Shown here: positions 25,128 to 33,335 of the stretch, in pieces
Layout: the number at the start of each line of letters is the position of its first letter
Numbering within the stretch: the stretch's first letter is position 1
Assembly (NCBI RefSeq): GCF_000684975.1
Contig: NZ_BAXZ01000025.1
Coordinates: forward strand, 1-64,000
DNA: 64,000 nucleotides
DNA from: Paraburkholderia acidipaludis NBRC 101816
GTDB lineage: Bacteria > Pseudomonadota > Gammaproteobacteria > Burkholderiales > Burkholderiaceae
Reading direction: 5' to 3'
Notes under the pieces: generated by a model
The model's database searches: none
What the model was told of the DNA's origin: nothing
Seen by the model: the letters and a program-made list of their open reading frames with translations, nothing else
Translations under genes and position numbers: made by a program

Positions 25128-26318
25128 TTAGATGATGCCGCGCGAACGCCAGGCGGCGCGCGTGCCGGCATCGATGCCGAGCGCGCCGAGCACCGCATCG
25201 GTGTGTTCGCCGAGCGCCGGCGCGGGACGCTCGATCGCACCGGGCGTCTCGCTCAGCTTCGGCACGATGCCGGGCACCTGAACCGGCGTGCCGTCGGGCA
25301 GCGCGGCTTCGACGATCATGTCGCGGGCCCGGTAGTGCGGGTCGGCGGCAATGTCGGCGGCGTCGTAGACCCGGCCCGCCGGAATCTTCGCTTCGTTGAG
25401 CGCGGCGAGCACCTCGTCGAGCGTGTGGCGGGCGGCCCATGCGCCGATAGCTGCGTCGATGCGCTCGACGTCCTTCACGCGCCCGTCGTTCTGCGTGAGC
25501 GCCGGATCGCCGCCCAGGTCGGGGCGGCCGATCAGGTCCATGAGCCGGCGGAAGATGCTGTCGCCGTTGCCGGCAATCAGCGCGTAGCGGCCGTCGCCGC
25601 ACCGGTAGGCGTTGCTGGGAGCGATGCCGGGCAGACTGCTGCCGGCGGGCTGCCGGACCGCGCCGAACACGGAATATTCGGGCAGCAGGCTTTCCATCAT
25701 GTTGAAGACCGACTCGTACAGGGCGACGTCCACCACCTGGCCGCGGCCGCCCTGTTGCTCGCGGTGCCGAAGGGCGAGCAGAATGCCGATCACGCCGTGC
25801 AGCGCGGAGAGCGAGTCGCCGAGCGAGATGCCCACGCGAACCGGCGGACGGCCGGGTTCGCCGCTGAGATGGCGCAGGCCGCCCATGGCTTCGGCTACCA
25901 CGCCGAAGCCGGGGCGGTCGCGGTATGGCCCGGACTGCCCATACCCGGAGACGCGCAGCATGACGAGCTGCGGATTGATCGTTTGCAGCTCGTTCCAGCC
26001 GAGCCCCCACGCCTCGAGCGTGCCGGGACGGAAGTTTTCGATCAGCACATCGCTCTGCGCGATCAGGCGGCGCGCGGCGTCCTGGCCTTCGGGCGTGCGC
26101 AGATCGAGTGTTACGGACTGCTTGTTGCGCGACTGCACGGTCCACCAGACGGAAGTGCCTTCGTGCAGCAGACGCCATTTGCGCAGCGGGTCGCCGGTTT
26201 GCGGCGGCTCGATCTTGATGACTTCGGCGCCGAACTCCGCCAGCATCTTCCCCGCGAAAGGGCCCGCGATGAGCTGCCCCATCTCGAGTACCCGAACACC
26301 CTCCAAAGGCCGCTTCAT
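25128..26318 (-). CDS. Class III CoA-transferase (CaiB/BaiF type)
   Basis: 396 residues, the normal family length. It starts LEGVRVLEMGQLIAGPFAGK and has IENFRPGTLEAWGLG, ISLGDSLSALHG and the catalytic aspartate in GQVVDVALYESVF. It moves CoA from one acyl-CoA (often succinyl-CoA) to a carboxylic acid. First gene of the leftward operon with the lyase, VOC and MFS genes. The promoter region upstream (26319-26519, shared with the desulfhydrase gene) holds two small palindromes, TCGGGCCCGA (26369-26378) and ATCGATCGAT (26381-26390). Confidence 0.93.
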   Translation of the reverse strand: MKRPLEGVRVLEMGQLIAGPFAGKMLAEFGAEVIKIEPPQTGDPLRKWRLLHEGTSVWWTVQSRNKQSVTLDLRTPEGQDAARRLIAQSDVLIENFRPGTLEAWGLGWNELQTINPQLVMLRVSGYGQSGPYRDRPGFGVVAEAMGGLRHLSGEPGRPPVRVGISLGDSLSALHGVIGILLALRHREQQGGRGQVVDVALYESVFNMMESLLPEYSVFGAVRQPAGSSLPGIAPSNAYRCGDGRYALIAGNGDSIFRRLMDLIGRPDLGGDPALTQNDGRVKDVERIDAAIGAWAARHTLDEVLAALNEAKIPAGRVYDAADIAADPHYRARDMIVEAALPDGTPVQVPGIVPKLSETPGAIERPAPALGEHTDAVLGALGIDAGTRAAWRSRGII

Positions 26319-26519
26319 CGCCGTGTCTCCTTCCTTCGATCAGCTGGAGATCATGTTGCGCGATTTTTTCGGGCCCGATAATCGATCGATGCTCAAGCAG
26401 GCTTTCCCGAACGGAAAGGCGCGGCTAGAGGGACATTCGGCATCGCAGTGGCGAACGGCGCCGCGCAGAGGGCCGCGGTAGCCTATCATGCTTGTGAGAT
26501 TCTCCCGTTACTCGATCCC

Positions 26520-27539
26520 ATGGCCACGGCGTCACACTCCCAGCTCGACCTTTCGAGGTTTCCGCGTCACGCGCTCCTTGAGGGCCCGACGCCCATTCAG
26601 CTTCTTCCCCGGCTGAGTGCCCACCTTGGCGGCATCAACATTTACGTCAAGCGAGACGATCTGAATGGCCTCGGCGGCGGCGGCAACAAGCTGCGAAAGC
26701 TCGAGTTCCTGATTGGCGAAGCGCTGGCAGGCGGTGCGGATACGATCATTACCGTGGGAGCCCGGCAGTCGAATCACGCCCGGCTGACGGCCGCAGCGGC
26801 GGCGCGCGTCGGCCTGCACTGCGAGCTCGTTCTGACCAGAGCGGTACCCCGTTTCGACGCCGACTATATCGACAACGGAAACATCCTGCTGGATGGCTTG
26901 CTGGGCGCGCGCGTGCATGACTTGCCCGGGTCCGCAAACGCATTGCAATACGCCGAAGAGCGCGCAAACGAGTTGCGCGCGAAGGGCCGAAACGTTTATG
27001 TCTGCCCGCTTGGCGGCTCAAGCCCGGCAGGCTGTCTCGGATACGCGGATTGCGCCGCCGAAATCGTGGCGCAATCGAGTGCCGCCGGTTTGACCTTCGA
27101 TCGCATTGTCGTTCCCAACGGCAGCGGCGGGACGCATGCCGGACTCGTTGCAGGGTGGGTCGCATTGGGGCGGGACCCGTCGATCGTTTCTGCGTTCACG
27201 GTGCTCGGAAAGGCCGGGCAGGCGCGAACCACTACGCTCGAGAAGGCCAATCAAACGGCCAGACTCATCAATGCCGGCCTGAGCGTCGATAGTGCGGCGA
27301 TTTCGATTGATGAAGGGCAGCTTGGGCCCGGCTACGGAATCCCGACGGAAGGAATGCGCGCGGCCGTTCGCCTGATGGCTTCGACGGAAGGGCTGCTGCT
27401 CGATCCTGTGTATGGTGGAAAGGCTTTCGCGGGCCTTTTGCAGAATGCCAGCTCCGGGAACTACGTTGCCGGGCAGAATATTCTTTTCATCATGACCGGT
27501 GGTATTCCCGGGCTTTTTGCTTACCGGAGCGAGTTTTGA
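26520..27539 (+). CDS. D-cysteine desulfhydrase/ACC deaminase family enzyme
   Basis: 339 residues, fold type II PLP enzyme. GGGGNKLRKLEFL carries the PLP lysine (residue 57), followed by VGARQSNHARLTAAAAA and a phosphate loop GSGGTHAGL. The sequence around the lysine (GNKLRKLEF) is the DcyD pattern. ACC deaminases of Burkholderia read GNKTRKLEY there. D-cysteine breakdown to pyruvate, sulfide and ammonia is therefore the better guess, though related 2,3-diaminopropionate or other lyases are possible. The start MATASHSQ at 26520 is preferred, although no strong ribosome site is visible. Monocistronic. Confidence 0.85.
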   Translation: MATASHSQLDLSRFPRHALLEGPTPIQLLPRLSAHLGGINIYVKRDDLNGLGGGGNKLRKLEFLIGEALAGGADTIITVGARQSNHARLTAAAAARVGLHCELVLTRAVPRFDADYIDNGNILLDGLLGARVHDLPGSANALQYAEERANELRAKGRNVYVCPLGGSSPAGCLGYADCAAEIVAQSSAAGLTFDRIVVPNGSGGTHAGLVAGWVALGRDPSIVSAFTVLGKAGQARTTTLEKANQTARLINAGLSVDSAAISIDEGQLGPGYGIPTEGMRAAVRLMASTEGLLLDPVYGGKAFAGLLQNASSGNYVAGQNILFIMTGGIPGLFAYRSEF

Positions 27540-27668
27540 CGTCGGTTGGGCATTTCGGGTAACGCGAAGAAGAGGGCATGCTTTCCTTTTCGCGTGCGCC
27601 GGCGATGAGGGGAGCCTGGCAAAACGCGCAGGCCCTCGCTCTATGTCACGCCCAACCGGCGCCATCGA

Positions 27669-28253
27669 TCATGTGCCGGATTGCTGCGCCGCTTTGATGA
27701 AATCCGGATCCTCAAACAGTTTGCGCAAGAGATCCTGGAATACGGCCGTGGTCTGATTCATGCCGTCGGATGCTGCGAGTGCGCCGAGAAATTGCGTATC
27801 CCACCGTTCATCGACATGCAGCACCTTGTCGTATCGCACAGACTGATCCCGGCGAACGACGAAGCGTGCGGTCAGTTCGGCACTGCCATCGAAGATATGA
27901 ACTTCCGTCAGTATTCCTTCGATTTGCAAAGGAGCACTTGCATCATAGTTGCCTGATGTCGTCAGCTCGGTGCGCAGCGCCTGATTCAGATACGTGGACC
28001 AGGAGCCATCGCCCGGCGCCTGGATGCGCACCGTGCGGACTATCGTTTGAACGTCCGAGGGTTGGCTTTCATTGCTTGCGACCTGGAAGCGCGCGGTAGG
28101 CGGTACGCTGCCCAGTTTCATCTGGTTAGCCACGCTTGCGTGATAGGGCAATATTTGTTGCGTCACGCAACCAGTCAGGCTCGTCAATGAAGCGAGCATC
28201 GCCAGCCCGGCGAGCGACCTGGCCAGACGACGTGAAGGTGGTCGAGTTGTCAT
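27669..28253 (-). CDS. Predicted outer-membrane lipoprotein
   Basis: 194 residues. The signal peptide MTTRPPSRRLARSLAGLAM is followed by a lipobox ending LTGC, so it should be lipidated. The mature part has alternating strands (ARFQVASNES, TIVRTVRIQAPGDGSWSTYL, SAPLQIEGILTEVHIFDGSA) typical of small envelope lipoproteins. I do not recognise a named family. The start overlaps the stop of the upstream lipoprotein gene by four bases (ATGA), so the two are co-translated and probably work together. Confidence 0.8.
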   Translation of the reverse strand: MTTRPPSRRLARSLAGLAMLASLTSLTGCVTQQILPYHASVANQMKLGSVPPTARFQVASNESQPSDVQTIVRTVRIQAPGDGSWSTYLNQALRTELTTSGNYDASAPLQIEGILTEVHIFDGSAELTARFVVRRDQSVRYDKVLHVDERWDTQFLGALAASDGMNQTTAVFQDLLRKLFEDPDFIKAAQQSGT

Positions 28254-28855
28254 TGGGCGATATCGGTCGACTGATCCAGTTCCTCGAGGCTTTTGCCCAC
28301 CATCTGCCGCAGCACCGTTTCGCTTGCCTGCTGGATCGGCATGGGCTTCAGGCCTTCGGGCCCGGAGGCGTTGCCGACCGTCGTGTAGATGGCGTCCTTG
28401 ACGACCTTGTCGACGCTCTCGTGACCGGGTTCGACATAGCTTGCCGTGCACTCGTAGCCGTCGGTGACCATCGTACCGATCAGGCCGAACGTCAGACCCA
28501 CGCCAAACCCTTTCGCTGCAACGTTGTCCGTAAGCGGTACGTTATTGATCACAATCGACAGCTTGCGGCCGGACGGAACCGGATCGTAGGATACCTGACT
28601 GAACAGGCCCGACTGGGAAACCTGCTCGTAGATATGCGATTTCACATAGTCCGTGCCGCGTGCGTTGGTGACGCCTTTGGTCTGGAATTCAACAAGAAGC
28701 TGGATTGGCTGCGGCGTCGCCGGTTTCTTCAAAGCTGAGGCATTCGGCTCGCCAAGTGAATTGTCCACATACGAATGCGGAGTCATGCAAGCGGAAAGAG
28801 ACAAGGCAAGGCTGGCGGTTCCGACTAGCGTTGCGGCGCGGCTCATGTTGAACAT
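28250..28855 (-). CDS. Predicted lipoprotein, partner of the downstream one
   Basis: 201 residues. The signal peptide MFNMSRAATLVGTASLALS ends in the lipobox LSAC. The mature protein holds a nine-residue hydrophobic glycine-rich patch, FGVGLTFGLIG, near residues 115-127 that might touch a membrane or a partner, and a C-terminal helix (ASETVLRQMVGKSLEELDQ). No family recognised. It is first in a two-gene lipoprotein operon with a 4-bp overlap. A second ATG at 28846 is possible. Confidence 0.8.
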   Translation of the reverse strand: MFNMSRAATLVGTASLALSLSACMTPHSYVDNSLGEPNASALKKPATPQPIQLLVEFQTKGVTNARGTDYVKSHIYEQVSQSGLFSQVSYDPVPSGRKLSIVINNVPLTDNVAAKGFGVGLTFGLIGTMVTDGYECTASYVEPGHESVDKVVKDAIYTTVGNASGPEGLKPMPIQQASETVLRQMVGKSLEELDQSTDIAQ

Positions 28856-28947
28856 CTGGTTTCCCCGTAAATTGATAGATGGTTTTTAGAAAAAATCGCA
28901 GCGCTATACTTAATCGCACTGCGAACCTTTGCCTCAGAATGGCTGGT

Positions 28948-29847
28948 TTATTGCTTCGAAAGTTGACCGTACGCGATTGCCGAATTATTCGACGACCTGA
29001 TCAGATAAGTGATCGTGCGTTGATACAAATTGCTACCTGAAATGGGAAGGAAGGTGATCGCGGCATTGCCCGAGTAAGTCGTGCCTTCCTGCAGCAGGCA
29101 GCCGCCGGTCGTCGTGCCGGTGACCGATAGCGTATAGAGGTTCTGGCTCGATGACGGCGTGGCAAGCAGCAGCGTGCCCGTGACCGGGCAATTGCTCAGC
29201 GTGCCGGTCACGGCTCCGTTGTCGGACACCGTCAGCGACGATCCCGTCTCCGACCACGTTCCCGTTACGCTCGATTGCGATACGGCCAGCGCATTCGCCG
29301 GATCGTAGGTCCACGAGAGGCTATACGTGGTGCCGTTTGCCACATAGCTGCCGGCAAAAGTCTGACTGCCTGCGAATGTGCCCGAACCCGAGGTGGTTGG
29401 CCAGTAGGTGCCAAGATCGAAGTAATCGCCGGAGGTGAGCGTCCAGTTCGGCGCGGCCGTGGTGACTACGCCAAAGAACTCCTCAAGAACGGTGCTTGCT
29501 ACTCCGCTCATATAGGAGATGTTATTTTGGGAATCGATAAACGCGGTGTTTCTTGTTACGCCATATCCGGTCGACCAGATGCCTTCAATGCCGTTGCCCG
29601 TGGATGCAGTCGAACCCGCCTGAGGACTCGTCAGGCTCGGTAATGCTTCACCTGCTACGGTCGGTGTCGATGCCGCTGCGGGTGACGAGGCGGCAGCCGG
29701 TGATGAAGCGGTAGCCGAGGAGGGCGACGAAGCGCTGTTCGCTGCGGATGCCGCCGATCCGCCGGAACTTCCACCACCGCCGCCGCCACAAGCGGCGAGG
29801 GCCATCGTCGCAACCAGAGACGGAACCAATAATTTCTTGTTTTTCAT
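28948..29847 (-). CDS. Lipoprotein with Gly/Ser/Ala/Pro linker and beta-rich domain
   Basis: 299 residues. MKNKKLLVPSLVATMALAAC is a lipoprotein signal; the cysteine is followed by six glycines and about 60 residues of Ser/Ala/Pro-rich linker (repeats like ASSPAAAS). The rest is rich in Thr/Ser/Gly strands (GTWSETGSSLTVSDNGAVTG) and looks like a beta-sandwich on a flexible tether, a design typical of surface lipoproteins. Two cysteines (SNCPVTG, GGCLLQ) could pair. The family is unknown. It is 92 bp from the lipoprotein pair, on the same strand, and probably separate. Confidence 0.78.
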   Translation of the reverse strand: MKNKKLLVPSLVATMALAACGGGGGGSSGGSAASAANSASSPSSATASSPAAASSPAAASTPTVAGEALPSLTSPQAGSTASTGNGIEGIWSTGYGVTRNTAFIDSQNNISYMSGVASTVLEEFFGVVTTAAPNWTLTSGDYFDLGTYWPTTSGSGTFAGSQTFAGSYVANGTTYSLSWTYDPANALAVSQSSVTGTWSETGSSLTVSDNGAVTGTLSNCPVTGTLLLATPSSSQNLYTLSVTGTTTGGCLLQEGTTYSGNAAITFLPISGSNLYQRTITYLIRSSNNSAIAYGQLSKQ

Positions 29848-30192
29848 GTACTTTCCAGTTATTCCGGGCGCCGTCCGCTCAAAAAGATCCCCCGGCGTTG
29901 AACACCCGATTAATGCCTGCGTGCATCCCATGCATCAATTCGCTAACCGCTTTTAATCTGTCGATCTGGTGGTATTTCGAAATGCTGCGTAAGACGTAAA
30001 CGGCATTTACACCGGCGACTTTAATTTTCGGCAATAAAAATGCGGAATGAATAAAGCATTCCCGGGTCGATAGACGGGAATGTCATTTGATGATATAAGG
30101 CGCCTGATTTGGAATGGGCCGCTTTTAATCGACCACTAATCAGGCGCACGAGCAGGTAGCTGGTTGACCCGCCCGATTGGTGCGCAGCGGCG
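29848..30192. other. 345-bp intergenic stretch with two inverted repeats
   Basis: No gene. CATTCCCG (30057-30064) pairs with CGGGAATG (30075-30082), and a longer perfect 10-bp repeat GCGCCTGATT (30100-30109)/AATCAGGCGC (30138-30147) encloses 28 nt. Both lie downstream of the leftward diguanylate cyclase and could end or protect its mRNA, though neither has a good T-tract. The AT-rich part nearest 29848 should carry the promoter of the lipoprotein gene. Confidence 0.5.
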
Positions 30193-31353
30193 CTATGCCA
30201 CGTCCCGCACCTCGACCTCGGACGCCGTCACGATGCGGTTACGTCCCATCGCCTTCGCCGTGTAGAGTGCCGCGTCGGCCCGCGCCATGGCGCGCTCCAG
30301 AGTATCGTCCGGAGCGATCCGGTCCACCCCCGCGCTGAGCGTACACCGCACGCCGTCGACAGGCGACTGTTCCACGGCCAGTCGCAGCGCGTCCGCCAAC
30401 TCGGCGGCGCTGTCCTTGCGGGCATCCACGAAAACAATCGCGAACTCTTCGCCACCCAGTCTTCCGAACAGATCGTCGGACCGCAGTTGACCGAACACAA
30501 CCGACGCGATGTGGGTAAGCGTGCGGTCGCCAATCGCGTGACCAAAGCGGTCGTTGATGCCCTTGAAGTTGTCGATGTCAAGAATGGTGATGGACAGCGG
30601 CTTGCCTGTCACCACTGCCTCGGAAAGCAGTCTGTTTGCCTTCGCCATGAACGCGCGCCGCATGAGTGCGCCCGTCAGTTCGTCGATCGTCGCGAGTTTG
30701 TCCATTCTCTTGACGATTTGATCGTGGACCAGCATCACCATGCCTATCGACATGCACGGTAAGGAAACGATCCCCAGACCGACGAGCAGGACATTCCAGG
30801 GCGAAGCCTGCAAAAACGTGCTGGGCGGCACGAGACCAAAGATGATCGCGACGGCCCGCGCGACATGGACTAGCGCGCCAAGCCAGGCGGCAGCGGTGAC
30901 GAAACGGAAGGCGTACCGCGCGCCGTCGCGTGGCGTGTGGCGCAGCACCAGAATACCGACGGCGATTCGCCCGTAGGCGAGGACGGTGGACAGGAGGATG
31001 ACCCTGGCATCGACGTTCGGCGAGACGCACGTAAAGTACGCCAGCGCAGCGAAGGCAATGCCGAATGCGGCCGACTCTTTGTGCAGCGCGGGGCGCATGC
31101 CGAGAAACTGACGCGTACCCTGTACGAGCAGCAGCACGGCCACCAGCGCGATGAGCGAAGTGCAGACGATCGCAAGCGGGTGTGGCCGCTCGCCGGCGAG
31201 CAGCACGAACGCCGAAGTCACCGCGAATAGTGCGTAGGAAGCGCACCAGCGGTCTATCCCCGGCACCGCGGTCCGGTGCAGCGAGCCCAGGATGGCGACA
31301 CTCATCAGGCAGGATACGATCAATATCCCGAATAGCGCGAGCGGGCTGAACAT
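30193..31353 (-). CDS. Membrane-bound diguanylate cyclase
   Basis: 386 residues from the ATG at 31353; the frame is open further up, and MRLIAACL at 31413 is an alternative. Six to seven hydrophobic segments fill residues 1-205 (for example FGILIVSCLMSVAILGS), then a GGDEF domain: DELTGALMRRAF, DIDNFKGINDRFGH and catalytic GRLGGEEFAIVF. RSDD five residues before that loop is an RxxD inhibitory site, so c-di-GMP should feed back on it. The sensor segment is of unknown class. It is divergent from a LuxR-type gene. Confidence 0.9.
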   Translation of the reverse strand: MFSPLALFGILIVSCLMSVAILGSLHRTAVPGIDRWCASYALFAVTSAFVLLAGERPHPLAIVCTSLIALVAVLLLVQGTRQFLGMRPALHKESAAFGIAFAALAYFTCVSPNVDARVILLSTVLAYGRIAVGILVLRHTPRDGARYAFRFVTAAAWLGALVHVARAVAIIFGLVPPSTFLQASPWNVLLVGLGIVSLPCMSIGMVMLVHDQIVKRMDKLATIDELTGALMRRAFMAKANRLLSEAVVTGKPLSITILDIDNFKGINDRFGHAIGDRTLTHIASVVFGQLRSDDLFGRLGGEEFAIVFVDARKDSAAELADALRLAVEQSPVDGVRCTLSAGVDRIAPDDTLERAMARADAALYTAKAMGRNRIVTASEVEVRDVA

Positions 31354-31807
31354 GAGTTTGGGCGGGCGGCAAAGGAGAACGGATCGGGAAAGACAGGCCG
31401 CTATCAAACGCATGAAAGCAAAACGAAAACCATGGGCTGCGTATCCCGGCGGCGATGAAAGCATATCGTATCGCGCGCGTATTCCGGGAATTTCCGTCAA
31501 CCCGACTCGTGCAGATAAATCCAGGCGCGGGATGCGGGATTCGTTATGTCATTGCGCCATCCGGGGGCCGCTGAAAGGGCTTTTAATTAAACGCCGTCTA
31601 AATCGGCACGGCGAACGCAAACCCGGTGATTGCGCAATCAGGCTTGCAGGCGGTCGACGTGCACGAGCGTAGCGGGACCCGTTCGTGCGCTTGGGATCGA
31701 TCCGGTTTTGTGTTATCAAGGTAAGCAGCACGAACAAGAATCGGTAGCGGCACTTTCAGGGTTCAGCCGGGGGGCACACCAGAAAGAAGTTGTGAAAGGA
31801 GGCGCCC
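31354..31807. promoter_or_regulatory. Divergent promoter region with 14-bp palindrome
   Basis: 454 bp between the diguanylate cyclase and the LuxR-type gene. TGATTGCGCAATCA (31627-31640) is a perfect palindrome about 170 bp before the LuxR start, and TTTAATTAAA (31582-31591) is another AT-rich one. AAAGGAGG at 31796-31803 is an unusually strong ribosome site that fixes the GTG start of the LuxR gene. No gene is seen between. Confidence 0.55.
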
Positions 31808-32779
31808 GTGCACGAACCGGATGGTTTCCTGTTGTCGTTGCATGCTGCGGCCCGTGAGGTCCCGTTCGAAGTTTTCCAGGAGCATGCGCTCAATCTGCTC
31901 AGACAAATTCTGCCGTTCGATGCGGCACGCTGGGGCATGGCGCGGCACGACGCGCGCGGCGCCGAGTTTCATGCACCGTATCTCTACAACGACTCGTCCG
32001 AAACGCTCAAAGATTATGACGAAGTCCGGGAAGACGATCACGCGGCCCATTGGTGTCTAGCCAATCTCGACACCGCGCTGAATTTTCACCTGCCCGACCT
32101 CTACGTGCAAAACCGCACGCCGGGGCTGCTCGACTATGTACACCGTTACCGGCATATTCAGGCCTTGATCATCGGCCGGCGGTGCGGGGAAGCGGGTATG
32201 CGTCAGGCGATCTCGTTGTACCGCGCCTACGAGGACAAGCCGTTCGCGGAGGCGCAGCGGCGGATGCTGGAGGTTGTCTTCCCGCATCTTGCGGAGGCCT
32301 TGCAAACCAGCATGGCGTTCCATGTGGAGCGGATCAGGCCACGCGGCGGCGAGATCGTGTGGTCACTCGCCATCTGCGATACGGCAGGGGAGTTCCGCTT
32401 CGTCGAGCCGGGCTTTTGCGATCTGTTGCGCGAGGAGTGGCCGAACCTCGCGCAACGTAGCTTGCCCAGGCAGCTTGCCGGCCTGATCGGCGGAGCCAGG
32501 AAAGCGCGCTTTCAGGGCCGCGCGGCGCTCTTCGTTATCGAAGTCGTGCACGGTACGGTCTTCGTGCGCGCCCGTGTGCGTGTGCCGGTCGACGCGCTCT
32601 CGCCGCGCGAACTCGAAGTCGCCAGGCTGGCGGTGGCAGGGCTCACGCATAAGGAAATTGCGAAAGTGCTTGCGCTTGCGCCTGCTACCGTTCGCAATCA
32701 TCTGCAGGCTATTCATGAGCGTGCCGGTGTGCACACTAACGCCGAGCTCGTGCAGCAGCTTAGATATGCCGGCGTTTAG
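31808..32779 (+). CDS. LuxR-family transcriptional regulator (solo)
   Basis: 323 residues from a GTG five bases after AAAGGAGG. The C-terminal helix-turn-helix reads LSPRELEVARLAVAGLTHKE, then IAKVLALAPATVRNHLQAIH. The first 250 residues lack a receiver or a recognisable acyl-homoserine-lactone pocket; they look like a GAF/PAS-type alpha-beta sensor of unknown ligand (LPFDAARWGMARHD). No luxI-type gene is in the window. It faces the membrane diguanylate cyclase across a shared promoter region and may control it. Confidence 0.88.
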   Translation: MHEPDGFLLSLHAAAREVPFEVFQEHALNLLRQILPFDAARWGMARHDARGAEFHAPYLYNDSSETLKDYDEVREDDHAAHWCLANLDTALNFHLPDLYVQNRTPGLLDYVHRYRHIQALIIGRRCGEAGMRQAISLYRAYEDKPFAEAQRRMLEVVFPHLAEALQTSMAFHVERIRPRGGEIVWSLAICDTAGEFRFVEPGFCDLLREEWPNLAQRSLPRQLAGLIGGARKARFQGRAALFVIEVVHGTVFVRARVRVPVDALSPRELEVARLAVAGLTHKEIAKVLALAPATVRNHLQAIHERAGVHTNAELVQQLRYAGV

Positions 32780-32784
32780 AAGGC

Positions 32785-33117
32785 TCAACCCGCCGGAATC
32801 ACATCGATCCGCAGAGCCTCGCCACCGCTTGCGACGGCAAGCAAACGGTCGATATTCGGATGCGCACCCGGGCGATTGCGCGCGTCGGCGGTATGTTCGG
32901 CGAATACGGCAAGACCATGCTCGGCGGCACGCGCATCGAGCGTCCCGAACACCTGCTTCAGGTAGTGATAGACCGCGAGCGACCCCTGTTTGCCCGGTTT
33001 GTTCTCGATGCTCGCCGTCACGGCGCCCTGGCCGTCGATCAGGTCGATGCGCTCGATGCCGTCGATAGCGGGCAGTTGGGCGAGGTTGTCCTTGAATACG
33101 TTGCTCGGTTGAATCAC
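32785..33117 (-). CDS. DUF2322-type protein
   Basis: 110 residues from a GTG at 33117 with GGAG eight bases upstream; an ATG at 33159 would add 14. The sequence has VFKDNLAQLPAIDGIERIDL, ASIENKPGKQGSLAVYHYL and GAHPNIDRLLAV, which match my memory of DUF2322, a small beta-proteobacterial family of unknown role. It is soluble. It ends five bases from the LuxR gene in convergent orientation. Confidence 0.75.
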   Translation of the reverse strand: MIQPSNVFKDNLAQLPAIDGIERIDLIDGQGAVTASIENKPGKQGSLAVYHYLKQVFGTLDARAAEHGLAVFAEHTADARNRPGAHPNIDRLLAVASGGEALRIDVIPAG

Positions 33118-33335
33118 GCGAAATACTCCGTTGAAGGGGATGAAACTGGCGGCCCGCATCTTAACCTGGAACCCGGCTTGCTACGTAACGGCAGCCAAGG
33201 CCGCGAATGCATCGTGGTCCGAAACGATTCCGGCAGCCACGGCACCTGGCGGCGGCAACGCTTCCATCAGATAGTTATCGATAGGCGCTCGGGACGCAGT
33301 TCAATCGGCACGGTGAATGGGCTTGCTCGCGAGAG

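Noticed and set aside
24129..26381. A 750-codon rightward open frame opposite the CoA-transferase and lyase genes
   Set aside because: Composition is Arg/His/Gln-rich with no domain; it is the antisense shadow of high-GC genes with clear family signatures on the other strand.
26520..27539. ACC deaminase (acdS) as the name for the PLP enzyme
   Set aside because: The lysine context reads GNKLRKLEF, the D-cysteine desulfhydrase form, not the GNKTRKLEY of Burkholderia AcdS.
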